Assembly: GCF_902459805.1 (NCBI RefSeq)
Contig: NZ_CABPST010000006.1
Coordinates: 1-64,000, forward strand
DNA length: 64,000 nt
Reading direction: 5' to 3'
Source of the DNA: Pandoraea bronchicola
GTDB lineage: Bacteria > Pseudomonadota > Gammaproteobacteria > Burkholderiales > Burkholderiaceae
Shown piece after piece: positions 27,783 to 36,477 of the stretch. The position numbers were made by a program, and so were the translations under genes. The notes below the pieces were generated by a model. The model saw nothing but the letters and a program-made list of their open reading frames with translations, was not told where the DNA came from and ran no database searches. Within the stretch, counting starts at the first letter, position 1, and each line of letters starts with the position of its first letter.

Positions 27783-29183
27783 ATGAAGGGATATGCCATG
27801 AGCCTGAATCGCGTCACCCGATGGAGTGCGCGCGCGGCGTGGGTCGCCGCTGTGCTGCTCGTTGCGGCATGCAACGACGCCACGGTGCCCAAGCCTCCGG
27901 AGCCAGCGCAGGCGCCGAAGCCAAAGACGTCGATGGTGCCGTCGCTTGTCACGAGCGCGATGGCCGCAGAAGCGCCGGGCGCCACGGCGTCGGCGGCCAG
28001 CGGTGCGGCAGCGGCCGCGACGTCTGCATCTCCCGCACCGGCGGCGAATGCGTCGTCCGAACAGATCGCTCGCGGCAAGTATCTGGCGCGCGCGGCCGAT
28101 TGCGCGGCCTGTCATACGAGTGCAGCGGGCGCGCCGTTTGCGGGCGGTGTGCCGCTCAAATCGCCGTTTGGCACGTTCTACGGCACGAACATCACGCCGG
28201 ACAAGACGAACGGCATCGGTGGCTGGACGGCTGACGACTTCTATCGCGCACTGCATGACGGTGTCGCGCCGGACAAGGCGCTGTACCCGGCCATGCCGTA
28301 CACGTCCTATCGCCAGATGACCCGTGCGGACAGCGACGCCATCTACGCGTACCTGATGTCGGTGAAACCGATCGCGGTGCCCAACCGCAAGCACGACCTC
28401 TCGTTCCCGTACAACATGCGTTTCGGTATGCGCGTGTGGGACTGGATGTTCCTGAAGGACACGCTGCCCGATGCCTCCAAGGGGCAGTCGGCCGACTGGC
28501 TGCGGGGACGCTACCTCGCAAACGCCCTGGGGCACTGTGCGGAGTGCCACACGCCGCGCGGTACGTTCGGTCAGCTCGACAAGGCGAAGCCGCTCGGCGG
28601 CGCGGCGCTTGCCCGTATTGCGGCGCCCGATCTGACGCCCGAGGCGCTGGCCGCGCGCGGCTGGACGGTGAAGGATCTGCAAACGTTCTTCGGTACGGGA
28701 ATTGCCCCGCAAGGGTCGGCGTTCGGCGAAATGTATCCGGTGGTGCACCTGAGTACGCAATACCTCACGCCCGACGATCTGCGTTCGCTCTCGACGTATC
28801 TGCTTGGCGACGCCGCGCCTGCGCCGAAACCGTTACCGGACAATCCCGATACGAGCAAGCTGACGGCGGGCCGCAATCTTTACCTCGCTGTGTGTGCGGG
28901 GTGTCACGCCGCCGATGGCACGGGCAAGCCGCACGTTGCCGTGTCGATGCTGGGGAATTCGACGGTGCGTCAGAAAGATCCGCGCAATCTGATCGTTGCG
29001 ATTCTCGACGGCATCGAGCCGCAGAAATTCCCAGGGCTGGAGGCGATGCAGGACATGCCCGGGTTCGACAGACGGCTTACCGACGCGCAGATTGCCGAGC
29101 TGAGCAACTACCTGCGCGTGGCATACGGCGGGCAGGCGGGCGACGTGAACTCCGAGATCGTCAAACAACTGCGTCAGAAGTGA
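27783..29183 (+). CDS. Triheme cytochrome c lipoprotein subunit
   Basis: The 466-residue protein has a lipobox (LLVAAC) for outer or inner membrane anchoring, an Ala-rich linker, and three c-type heme motifs: CAACH (Cys107), CAECH (Cys252) and CAGCH (Cys371). This is the layout of membrane-bound alcohol/aldehyde/nicotinate dehydrogenase cytochrome subunits that hand electrons to ubiquinone or an oxidase. Two starts compete: 27783, with GAAGGA six bases upstream, and 27798, with AAGGG upstream. A 14-bp direct duplication at 27761-27788 creates the stop/start region. Confidence 0.9.
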   Translation: MKGYAMSLNRVTRWSARAAWVAAVLLVAACNDATVPKPPEPAQAPKPKTSMVPSLVTSAMAAEAPGATASAASGAAAAATSASPAPAANASSEQIARGKYLARAADCAACHTSAAGAPFAGGVPLKSPFGTFYGTNITPDKTNGIGGWTADDFYRALHDGVAPDKALYPAMPYTSYRQMTRADSDAIYAYLMSVKPIAVPNRKHDLSFPYNMRFGMRVWDWMFLKDTLPDASKGQSADWLRGRYLANALGHCAECHTPRGTFGQLDKAKPLGGAALARIAAPDLTPEALAARGWTVKDLQTFFGTGIAPQGSAFGEMYPVVHLSTQYLTPDDLRSLSTYLLGDAAPAPKPLPDNPDTSKLTAGRNLYLAVCAGCHAADGTGKPHVAVSMLGNSTVRQKDPRNLIVAILDGIEPQKFPGLEAMQDMPGFDRRLTDAQIAELSNYLRVAYGGQAGDVNSEIVKQLRQK

Positions 29184-29229
29184 TCTGATGCACCACCTCA
29201 CGGGACCGCATGGCGCATAATGACGCGCC

Positions 29230-29910
29230 ATGTCTCGCACTCAACGCCTCTTCTCCCTGATGCAGTTGCTGCGCCGTCACCGTTACCCGGTGGCGGGCGC
29301 GGCGCTGGCCGACTCGCTTGGCGTGAGTCTGCGCACGCTCTACCGGGACATTGCCGTATTGCAGGCGCAGGGCGCGCACATCGAGGGCGCACCGGGGTTG
29401 GGTTACGTGCTCAAACCCGGTTTCCTGCTGCCGCCGCTGATGTTCTCGGAAGAGGAGATCGAGGCCATCGTGCTGGGCTCTCGCTGGGTAGCCAAGCGCA
29501 CGGACGGTGCACTGGCCGACGCGGCGGCAAACGCGTTGGCCAAGATCGCGGCGGTGCTTCCGCCGGATCTGCGCGCCTCGCTTGAGGCGTCGACACTGCT
29601 CATCGGTCCGGGCGATCCGTTGCCGCCGATGATTGTCGACCTGACCGTCATTCGCGAGGCCATTCGTGCCGAGCGCAAACTCCACTTGTCCTACCGTGAT
29701 GAGGCCGGTCGTGTGTCCGAGCGCGTCATCTGGCCGTTCGCACTCGGCTTCTTCGAGCGGGTTCGCATGATCGTCGCGTGGTGCGAACTACGTGACGGCT
29801 TCCGCCATTTCCGCGCGGATCGCATCGAAGCGATGACCGTGACCGGAACGCGCTACCCGCGCGGGCGGCGCGCGTTGCTCAAGACGTGGCGCGAAACGAT
29901 TGACAGATAG
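29230..29910 (+). CDS. YafY-type transcriptional regulator (HTH plus WYL-like domain)
   Basis: The 226-residue protein has an N-terminal DeoR-like winged helix (RYPVAGAALADSLGVSLRTLYRDI) and a WYL-type effector domain (ERVIWPFALGFFERVRMIVAWCELRDGFRHFRADRI). Members of this group commonly regulate the adjacent VOC or glyoxalase-like gene, and here a VOC protein follows 163 bp downstream on the same strand. The effector is unknown. Confidence 0.88.
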   Translation: MSRTQRLFSLMQLLRRHRYPVAGAALADSLGVSLRTLYRDIAVLQAQGAHIEGAPGLGYVLKPGFLLPPLMFSEEEIEAIVLGSRWVAKRTDGALADAAANALAKIAAVLPPDLRASLEASTLLIGPGDPLPPMIVDLTVIREAIRAERKLHLSYRDEAGRVSERVIWPFALGFFERVRMIVAWCELRDGFRHFRADRIEAMTVTGTRYPRGRRALLKTWRETIDR

Positions 29911-30073
29911 CGATTTCCGACCGTTGGCACTCCGTTCAAATAGGCGTTCGACTGCTGACAAAAACTGACAGCATCCCTTCGTACGATGGCACCCATGACA
30001 GCGCGCGGCGGCCCCGGAAGTTCGGCGGCCGACGAGGCGATGTGTCATTCATAACAAGCGCTAGGAGCTAGTC

Positions 30074-30448
30074 ATGCTGCATCCGAACATGGTCAATCTG
30101 TATGTTGCGAGTCCCCCCGAGAGTGCGGCGTTTTACGCCGATCTGTTCGACCTGGAACCGGTCGAAGCGTCGCCCGGGTTTGCGCTGTTCGAATTCCCCT
30201 CGGGAATGAAGCTCGGACTGTGGGCGCGCTTTGCCGTGGCGCCGACGGTGATCGCCCCGCCGGGCGGCAGCGAAATTGTGATGCCGGTGGCGTCCAACGC
30301 ACACGTCGATGCCACGTGGGAAGACTGGAGCGCCCGGGGCATCACCATCGTGCAGGCGCCAACGACCATGGACTTCGGTCGCACGTTCGTGGCATCCGAC
30401 CTCGATGGACACCGGTTGCGCGTGTACAAGCTCGCAGAGAATCGGTAA
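30074..30448 (+). CDS. VOC-family (glyoxalase/bleomycin-resistance fold) protein
   Basis: The 124-residue protein follows AGGAG by eight bases. It has two beta-alpha-beta-beta-beta modules (MLHPNMVNLYVASPPESAAFYADLFDL and a later matching copy) ending ASDLDGHRLRVY, the VOC pattern. The usual metal-binding His/Glu set is only partly visible, so binding rather than catalysis is possible. It probably acts with the upstream YafY-type regulator. Confidence 0.85.
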   Translation: MLHPNMVNLYVASPPESAAFYADLFDLEPVEASPGFALFEFPSGMKLGLWARFAVAPTVIAPPGGSEIVMPVASNAHVDATWEDWSARGITIVQAPTTMDFGRTFVASDLDGHRLRVYKLAENR

Positions 30449-30510
30449 CGATGTGCGGCGGGGGCAGAGCGGGGCGCGTGACAACGCCCGTCGCCCTTGC
30501 CGCAGCGATG

Positions 30511-31314
30511 CTACTTGGTGGACGCCGCCTTCACGAGCACCGGCGTGTCGCGATACAGTGAGGGGAAGAGACGTTTGAGGTCGTTCACCTTCGGCAGATC
30601 GTTGATGACGATGTACGGATACGTCGGATGCTCGGTCAGGAAGTCCTGATGATAGGTCTCGGCAGCAAAAAACCCCGTGTACTTCTCGACCTTGGTCACG
30701 ATGGGCTTGCTGTAGGCGTGCGAGGCGTCGAGCTGGGCGATGTATGCGTTGGCGACGCTGCGCTGCGTATCGCTCGTCGGGAACACGGCTGAGCGATATT
30801 GCGTGCCGCTGTCAGGGCCCTGACGGTTCAGTTCTGTCGGGTTGTGCGCCACGGAGAAGTAAATTTGCAGCAGCTTTCCGTAGGAGACCTGCTGTGGATC
30901 GAAGGTCACCTCCACCGATTCGGCATGGCCTGTCGAGCCGCTGCTGACCGTTTCGTAATCGGCGGTCTTCGCGGTACCGCCGGCATAGCCGGACACGGCC
31001 CTCGTCACGCCCTTCACGTGCTGGAACACGCCTTGCACGCCCCAGAAGCACCCCCCGGCGAACACCGCCGTTTCGCTGCGAGCGCCCGTGGCGGGCTCGT
31101 CAATCTTCGGTGCGGCGATGACGACGGCCGCTTCGGCACCGCCGAACGCGTAGGCGCCGACTTGCCAGACTAGTACCCCGGCGGCGGCGGCTGCTGCACC
31201 GACCAGCACGCGTCGCATCCGCGAGGCTGACGATGCGCGGCGCGGCGGCTGGCTCGGGGTGTCGTTGTGCGCTTGCGAGCGGGGATGCGGATCGAATGGA
31301 TCGAATTGGGTCAT
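30511..31314 (-). CDS. msrA: Peptide-methionine (S)-S-oxide reductase, membrane-anchored
   Basis: The 267-residue protein has a cytoplasmic N-terminus, one hydrophobic helix (residues 34-58, VLVGAAAAAAGVLVWQVGAYAF) and the MsrA domain with the catalytic GGCFWG (Cys89), SGYAGG, GHAESVEV and YHQDF motifs. It is normally a cytoplasmic enzyme; the anchor here predicts an exported form repairing oxidised methionine outside the cytoplasm. It follows the DipZ-like gene by 110 bp and an exported msrB lies before that. GGGAG supports the start at 31314. Confidence 0.93.
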   Translation of the reverse strand: MTQFDPFDPHPRSQAHNDTPSQPPRRASSASRMRRVLVGAAAAAAGVLVWQVGAYAFGGAEAAVVIAAPKIDEPATGARSETAVFAGGCFWGVQGVFQHVKGVTRAVSGYAGGTAKTADYETVSSGSTGHAESVEVTFDPQQVSYGKLLQIYFSVAHNPTELNRQGPDSGTQYRSAVFPTSDTQRSVANAYIAQLDASHAYSKPIVTKVEKYTGFFAAETYHQDFLTEHPTYPYIVINDLPKVNDLKRLFPSLYRDTPVLVKAASTK

Positions 31315-31424
31315 TTGAAAACTCCCGGCGTCGGCAGACGCCTCGGTGGCAACGGCAATGGAAATTCGGTGCCGGTTCGTGACAATCGGCGACAGGTCGT
31401 GTGATCTCTCTGGCGCATTCGTCC

Positions 31425-33272
31425 TCAACCAAACGTAAAGGCGTAGGCGGACGCGCCCGGATCGAGAAACTCGATGGCGAACGTCCGATCGCGCACATCG
31501 CCCGACTGACGCACCAACTGATACAGGCGCTGTGAGGTCACCATGCCCGTGCCGTCGGCGGCGACGTCGGAGCCGTGCGCATCGCCGGGCGTTTGGCCGT
31601 CGACTGTCACGCGAAAGCGCACGGGTTTGCCGCTGGCGTCCGGGCCGAGCACGAGATGCAGGTCACGGGCATGGAAGCGGTAGACGATGCTTGCGCCGGC
31701 CCGGGTTGCCGTGGCCTGTTCCGGCCCAACGCGCCAGCCACCGTTCAGTGCCCAGTGGTTGAGCGACGGCATCGCCGGGGCGCGATAGTCATTGGCCTGA
31801 TCGCGCACCGTGCCGCCCGGGGAGGCGAAATTCTCGGCCCGTTCGTAGCCGACATAGGTTTCCGGCGAACCGACATCGCGCATGTCGGCGGCTTGCTGGA
31901 TGCCATTGGCCTGCACGTCGGCAACACCGCCGGCGACCTGCTTGGCACCGGCTTCGCGCAACAGTTGCTGGATCACGCGCTCCGATTCGGCGTAATTGCC
32001 TTCGCCAAAGTGGTGGTATCGCACGCGGCCCTGCGCGTCGATGAAGTAGTGCGCCGGCCAGTATTGGTTGTTGAAGCCGCGCCAGATCGCGAAGTTGTTG
32101 TCGATGGCGACCGGGTAGTCGACGCCCAGATCGTGTACGGCCTTCTTCACGTTGCCGATGTCGCGTTCGAACGCGAACTCGGGCGCATGAACACCGATGA
32201 CGACGAGGCCCTGATCGCGATACTTCTGCGCCCACGCCTTCACGTACGGCAGCGTGCGCAGGCAGTTGATGCAGGAGTAGGTCCAGAAGTCGATGAGCAC
32301 GACCTTGCCGCGCAGGGCTTGTGCCGTTAGCGGCGGCGAGTTCAGCCATTGCACGGCACCGTCGAGCGAGGGCAACTGGCCTTCGACCGGCAGTGGAGCG
32401 GGGGCATCGACGGCGGTGCGCATCATGGCATTGCTGCTGGCCATCATGGCAGGGCCGCCCGCATTGGTCTGATCGGCTGCCGGGGCGTTCGGTGCGGGCG
32501 CGTTGATATTGGCGGCGTCGTGGCGGCGTGCGCCAAGCTGTTCAACGAGCTTTTGCTCGATGCCGCCCGTCGACGCTGTCGAAATCTGTGCGAGCACGCC
32601 GGTGTCCAGACCGAACGCGATGGCGGCAACGCCCGCGAGCATCAGTCCGCCGAGCACGCGGCGAATCCATTCTCCTGCGCCGAGCGAGCGTTTCATGGCG
32701 GTAAAGACGCGTCCGCCGACGAGCAGCGCTAGCGCGAGCGACGTGGCAGCGCCTGCCGCGTAGGCGAGCAGCAGGAGTGTCGTGCCGACGCTTGCGCCTT
32801 GCAACGCCGCGCCCGTGAGTACCAGACCGAGGATCGGGCCGGCGCATGGCGCCCAGAGCAGGCCGGTGGCAATGCCGAGCAGGAACGATGCGCCGGGGCG
32901 TGGGCCCGTGGCCGCGGCGCCGGTGGCGGCGCTGTCGCCTTGTGCAGACTGCGACAGACGGTCGCCGAGCGACACGAGCGGATGCGTGAGTCGTTCGGCG
33001 AGCTTCGGCAAGAGCAGCGTCGCTCCGAAGAACGCGACGAGCGCGAGTGCGAGCCAGCGGCCGTACTGGTTCGCCTGCACGACCCAGCTACCGCCGACGG
33101 CTGCGAGCGTGGCGACCAGCGCGAACATCAGCACCATACCGGCGAGCATGGGCAGCACGCTGCGCGAGAAGGATTGGCCTGCACGCGAGAAGACGAAGGG
33201 CAGCACCGGCAGAATGCACGGACTGACGATTGTCAGAACCCCGCCGAGATAGGCAAGGATGAGCAAGGTCAT
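31425..33272 (-). CDS. DipZ-like thiol-disulfide transporter (CcdA domain, thioredoxin domain, beta C-terminal domain)
   Basis: The 615-residue protein begins with a CcdA/DsbD membrane domain of about 230 residues with the paired cysteine motifs SPCILPVLP and APCAGPILG. Next come a low-complexity linker, a periplasmic thioredoxin-like domain with CINC (Cys334, Cys337), and a C-terminal domain of about 150 residues as in mycobacterial DipZ. It carries reducing power from cytoplasmic thioredoxin across the membrane. Placed between msrB and msrA, its likely job is to recycle these exported reductases. AGGAG eight bases upstream supports the start at 33272. Confidence 0.92.
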   Translation of the reverse strand: MTLLILAYLGGVLTIVSPCILPVLPFVFSRAGQSFSRSVLPMLAGMVLMFALVATLAAVGGSWVVQANQYGRWLALALVAFFGATLLLPKLAERLTHPLVSLGDRLSQSAQGDSAATGAAATGPRPGASFLLGIATGLLWAPCAGPILGLVLTGAALQGASVGTTLLLLAYAAGAATSLALALLVGGRVFTAMKRSLGAGEWIRRVLGGLMLAGVAAIAFGLDTGVLAQISTASTGGIEQKLVEQLGARRHDAANINAPAPNAPAADQTNAGGPAMMASSNAMMRTAVDAPAPLPVEGQLPSLDGAVQWLNSPPLTAQALRGKVVLIDFWTYSCINCLRTLPYVKAWAQKYRDQGLVVIGVHAPEFAFERDIGNVKKAVHDLGVDYPVAIDNNFAIWRGFNNQYWPAHYFIDAQGRVRYHHFGEGNYAESERVIQQLLREAGAKQVAGGVADVQANGIQQAADMRDVGSPETYVGYERAENFASPGGTVRDQANDYRAPAMPSLNHWALNGGWRVGPEQATATRAGASIVYRFHARDLHLVLGPDASGKPVRFRVTVDGQTPGDAHGSDVAADGTGMVTSQRLYQLVRQSGDVRDRTFAIEFLDPGASAYAFTFG

Positions 33273-33400
33273 GAAGCGCTCCTGACGCAACACCCGAATG
33301 CCGGGCGAAGCGGGTTGTTAAGGGGGTGGCGGTGAATCGGATCTGGCGGCCGGGCGGAATAGCCACTTTGCCGATGGCGTTGGCCAGCGGGGTTCCGAGC

Positions 33401-34003
33401 TCAGGCGGCTTGCGGATTGAACGTCATGGCAAGGCCGTTCATGCAGTAGCGCAGGCCTGTCGGCTTCGGACCGTCGTCGAACACGTGGCCCAGGTGACCG
33501 CCGCAGCGCCGGCAATGGACTTCGGTGCGCACCATGCCAAAAGTCGTGTCGCTACGCGTACCGACGGCATGCGCTAGCGGGGTCCAGAAACTTGGCCAGC
33601 CGGTGTGGCTGTCGAACTTCGTGCGCGACGAGAAGAGCGGCAGCGCGCAACCGGCGCATGCGAAGGTGCCCGCACGGTGTTCGTCGTTCAGTGGGCTCGA
33701 ATAGGGGCGCTCGGTCCCCTCCTGACGCAGAATTTCGTACTGCCCGGGCGTCAGGCGCTTGCGCCACTCGGCGTCGCTGTAGGCAACCTCGAATTGCTCG
33801 GGGGCGCTGGCGCGGCGAGCGTCGTCGGCCTGTGCCGGGCGCACGAGGCGGGGCACCAGCCCTGCGGCGACGGCGGCGGCCGCGGCGGTGGCGCTCAGCA
33901 GGAACACGCGGCGCGACGGCGTCGGGCTCGCGCTAGCAGCAACCGCACGGCGCGGCCGAGACGGCTCGGGCGGGGTGCGCGGATCGATTTTGGACAAACG
34001 CAT
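33401..34003 (-). CDS. msrB: Peptide-methionine (R)-S-oxide reductase, Tat-exported
   Basis: The 200-residue protein has a twin-arginine leader (SRRVFLLSATAAAAAV) and the MsrB domain: zinc-binding CAGC and CRRC pairs, TGWPSF, HLGHVFDDGP and catalytic Cys187 in RYCMNG. It is periplasmic, reducing the R form of methionine sulfoxide, and complements the anchored MsrA of the same minus-strand group. It is the first gene of that group and is divergent from a two-component system 240 bp away. Confidence 0.94.
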   Translation of the reverse strand: MRLSKIDPRTPPEPSRPRRAVAASASPTPSRRVFLLSATAAAAAVAAGLVPRLVRPAQADDARRASAPEQFEVAYSDAEWRKRLTPGQYEILRQEGTERPYSSPLNDEHRAGTFACAGCALPLFSSRTKFDSHTGWPSFWTPLAHAVGTRSDTTFGMVRTEVHCRRCGGHLGHVFDDGPKPTGLRYCMNGLAMTFNPQAA

Positions 34004-34243
34004 GACATCCTCCGGTCAGTAGGCCGATCCGGCGCGGGGCTGGCCGGCCGTCACGTATTCAGGGGGAGCGGGACGGCGGCAGTACGGCACAGCGGGGATC
34101 CGCGCCGGATCGATGACTCAAGCGTAGTGCGGCAGCGATGCCGAAGTCCTCACGTAAAATTAAACAATTCGTGATACCTCACAGTGCCTGAACTGCGCAC
34201 AATGGGGTCTCCAAGACCCACTTTCCCGGGAGTCGTCCCTCCG

Positions 34244-34987
34244 ATGGAATCGCCGCGCCGTGTTTTGCTCGTTGAAGACGACGTGCATATCGCCGACCTG
34301 CTCACGCTGCATCTGCGCGATGAGCGATTCGAAGTCGTGCATTGCGCCGACGGCGACGAGGGCCTGCGCCGGTTGTCCGAGGGGGGCTGGGATGCCCTGA
34401 TCCTCGATCTGATGCTGCCGGGCGTCGACGGGCTCGAAATCTGTCGCCGGGCGCGCCAGATGACCCGCTACACACCCATCATCATCACGAGTGCGCGCTC
34501 CAGCGAAGTGCATCGGATTCTCGGGCTGGAGCTGGGGGCGGACGACTATCTGGCCAAGCCGTTTTCGGTGCTGGAGCTGGTGGCGCGGGTCAAGGCGCTC
34601 ATGCGGCGGGTCGATGCCCTTGCCCGCAACGCGCGCATGGAAGCGGGCAGCCTGGCGATCGCCGGGCTGTTCATCGACCCGATTGCCCGCGAGGCGTCGC
34701 TCGGCGGCAAGCTGCTCGATCTCACGCCGCGTGAGTTCGATCTTCTGTACTTCTTCGCCCGCCAGCCCGGCAAGGTGTTCTCGCGCATGGACCTGCTCAA
34801 TGCCGTCTGGGGCTATCAGCACGAGGGTTACGAGCACGCCGTCAATACGCACATCAATCGGCTGCGTGCCAAGATCGAAGCGGATCCGGCGCAGCCGACG
34901 CGAATCCTCACGGTTTGGGGGCGGGGTTACAAGTTCGCGACCGACGGCGGGCCGGACGGCCCGAGTGCCGACGCAGGAGCCGCATGA
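34244..34987 (+). CDS. OmpR-family response regulator
   Basis: The 247-residue protein has a receiver domain (VEDD, phospho-acceptor in LDLMLPG, Thr/Lys in ITSA and LAKPF) and an OmpR/PhoB winged-helix domain (LTPREFDLLYFFARQPGKV ... INRLRAKIE). The start MESPRRVLLVEDD at 34244 fits the family. Its stop overlaps the sensor start by ATGA. Divergent orientation to msrB suggests that it regulates the msr/DipZ group; this is inference by analogy to oxidative-stress systems that control periplasmic Msr enzymes. Confidence 0.93.
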   Translation: MESPRRVLLVEDDVHIADLLTLHLRDERFEVVHCADGDEGLRRLSEGGWDALILDLMLPGVDGLEICRRARQMTRYTPIIITSARSSEVHRILGLELGADDYLAKPFSVLELVARVKALMRRVDALARNARMEAGSLAIAGLFIDPIAREASLGGKLLDLTPREFDLLYFFARQPGKVFSRMDLLNAVWGYQHEGYEHAVNTHINRLRAKIEADPAQPTRILTVWGRGYKFATDGGPDGPSADAGAA

Positions 34988-36477
34988 TGCGCCGCTGGAA
35001 TCTCACCCTGACGCAGCGCCTTTCGCTGGTCTTCGCGGTACTGCTGCTGGTGTGCTGCGGCACGTCGGCGTGGATGCAGGTGCGCGCCAATCGCATGCAC
35101 GAGGCGGAAGTGATTCAGGGGCTCTCTCGCGGGCTCGCGGAGCACATTGCCGCCAACGCGCAACTGATGGATGCGAACGGTATGAAGCCCGATGCCGTGC
35201 GGCGACTGTTCGGTCAACTAATGGTCGTGAATCCGAGCGTCGAGGTCTATCTGCTCGACATGCAGGGGCGCGTTACCGGTCACGCCGCGCCCGAAGGCCA
35301 TTTGCGGCGCATGCAGGTCGATCTGGCGCCTGTTCACCGGCTGCTCGATGGGGAAGCCTTGCCGATCTACGGCGACGATCCGCGTAACACCGACGTTCGC
35401 AAGGTGTTTAGTGCCGCGCCCCTGCGCGTGGACGGACGGGAAGTCGGATACGTGTATGTTGTGCTGCTCGGTGAGGCGCACGACCGCTTCGCCGAGCGTG
35501 GGGCGACGAGCGCGGCACTCAATACCGCGCTTTGGTCCATCGGACTGGTGGCTGCGCTGTGCCTGATCGCCGGTCTGGCAGCGTTCGCGCTCATCGCCCG
35601 GCCGCTGCGGCGTTTGACGGATGCCGTGCGCGACTTCGATATCGATGCTGCCCCGGTGCCACCACTGCCCGAAGTGTCGGCGAGCGAGTTGGCGTCGCAG
35701 CAGGCGCGTCCGAGCGACGAGATCGTGGTGCTCGAGCGTGCCTTCCGGCAGATGGTCGAGCGGCTGGGCACACAATGGCGCACGCTGACGCGTCAGGATC
35801 AGGAACGGCGCGAACTCATCGCCAACATCTCGCACGACTTGCGCACGCCGCTGTCCTCGCTGCACGGTTATCTCGAAACGCTGTCGCTCAAGGACGCCAC
35901 GCTGACGCCCGCCGAGCGTCGGCGTTATCTGGGGATTGCGCTCGACCAGAGCCGCAAGGTCGGGGCGTTGGCGCAGTCGCTTTTCGAGTTGGCGCGTCTT
36001 GAGCACGGTTTCGTGCAGCCCGAGGCCGAGCCGTTCTCCGTGACCGATCTGATACAGGACGTCTTCCAGAAATTCGAGTTGAGCGCGGAGTCGCGCGGGG
36101 TGACGCTGCGTGCGCGACTCGCGCCGCAAATTCCCGCCGCGCGTGCCGATCTCGGTCTGATCGAACGGGTATTCACGAACCTTCTAGACAACGCGTTGCG
36201 CTATACGCCTTCAGGCGGGGAAATTACGGTGGCGGTTGCACCGGTCGGCGCGGAGGTCGAGGTGCTCGTGAGCGATACCGGACCGGGCATTCCCGAGAGC
36301 GCGCGCGAAGGACTCTTCGAGCGGCCGTTCACGGTGGGCGGTGCCCGCCGCGAGGGCGGGCTGGGCTTGCGTATCGTGCATCGCATCCTGCAACTGCATG
36401 GCCGGCGTATCACGCTGGTGGGCACTGCCGGTCAGCCCGGACAGGGCGCAACGTTCCGCTTCACTTTGCCGACGTAA
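34984..36477 (+). CDS. Sensor histidine kinase
   Basis: The 497-residue protein has two membrane helices (about 12-32 and 180-202) flanking a periplasmic sensing region of about 150 residues, a HAMP linker (ARPLRRLTDAVRDFD), the H box ISHDLRTPLSSLHGYLE, N box NLLDNALRYTP, and G boxes DTGPGIPE and GLGLRIV. It phosphorylates the response regulator encoded upstream. Its 3' end overlaps the convergent lipoprotein gene by 17 bp. Confidence 0.93.
   Translation: MMRRWNLTLTQRLSLVFAVLLLVCCGTSAWMQVRANRMHEAEVIQGLSRGLAEHIAANAQLMDANGMKPDAVRRLFGQLMVVNPSVEVYLLDMQGRVTGHAAPEGHLRRMQVDLAPVHRLLDGEALPIYGDDPRNTDVRKVFSAAPLRVDGREVGYVYVVLLGEAHDRFAERGATSAALNTALWSIGLVAALCLIAGLAAFALIARPLRRLTDAVRDFDIDAAPVPPLPEVSASELASQQARPSDEIVVLERAFRQMVERLGTQWRTLTRQDQERRELIANISHDLRTPLSSLHGYLETLSLKDATLTPAERRRYLGIALDQSRKVGALAQSLFELARLEHGFVQPEAEPFSVTDLIQDVFQKFELSAESRGVTLRARLAPQIPAARADLGLIERVFTNLLDNALRYTPSGGEITVAVAPVGAEVEVLVSDTGPGIPESAREGLFERPFTVGGARREGGLGLRIVHRILQLHGRRITLVGTAGQPGQGATFRFTLPT

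Noticed and set aside
34145-34182. CCTCAC direct repeat and TCACG/CGTGA inverted repeat before the two-component genes as a response-regulator site
   Set aside because: Repeats are only five or six bases and spacing does not match an OmpR-type site; too weak to annotate.
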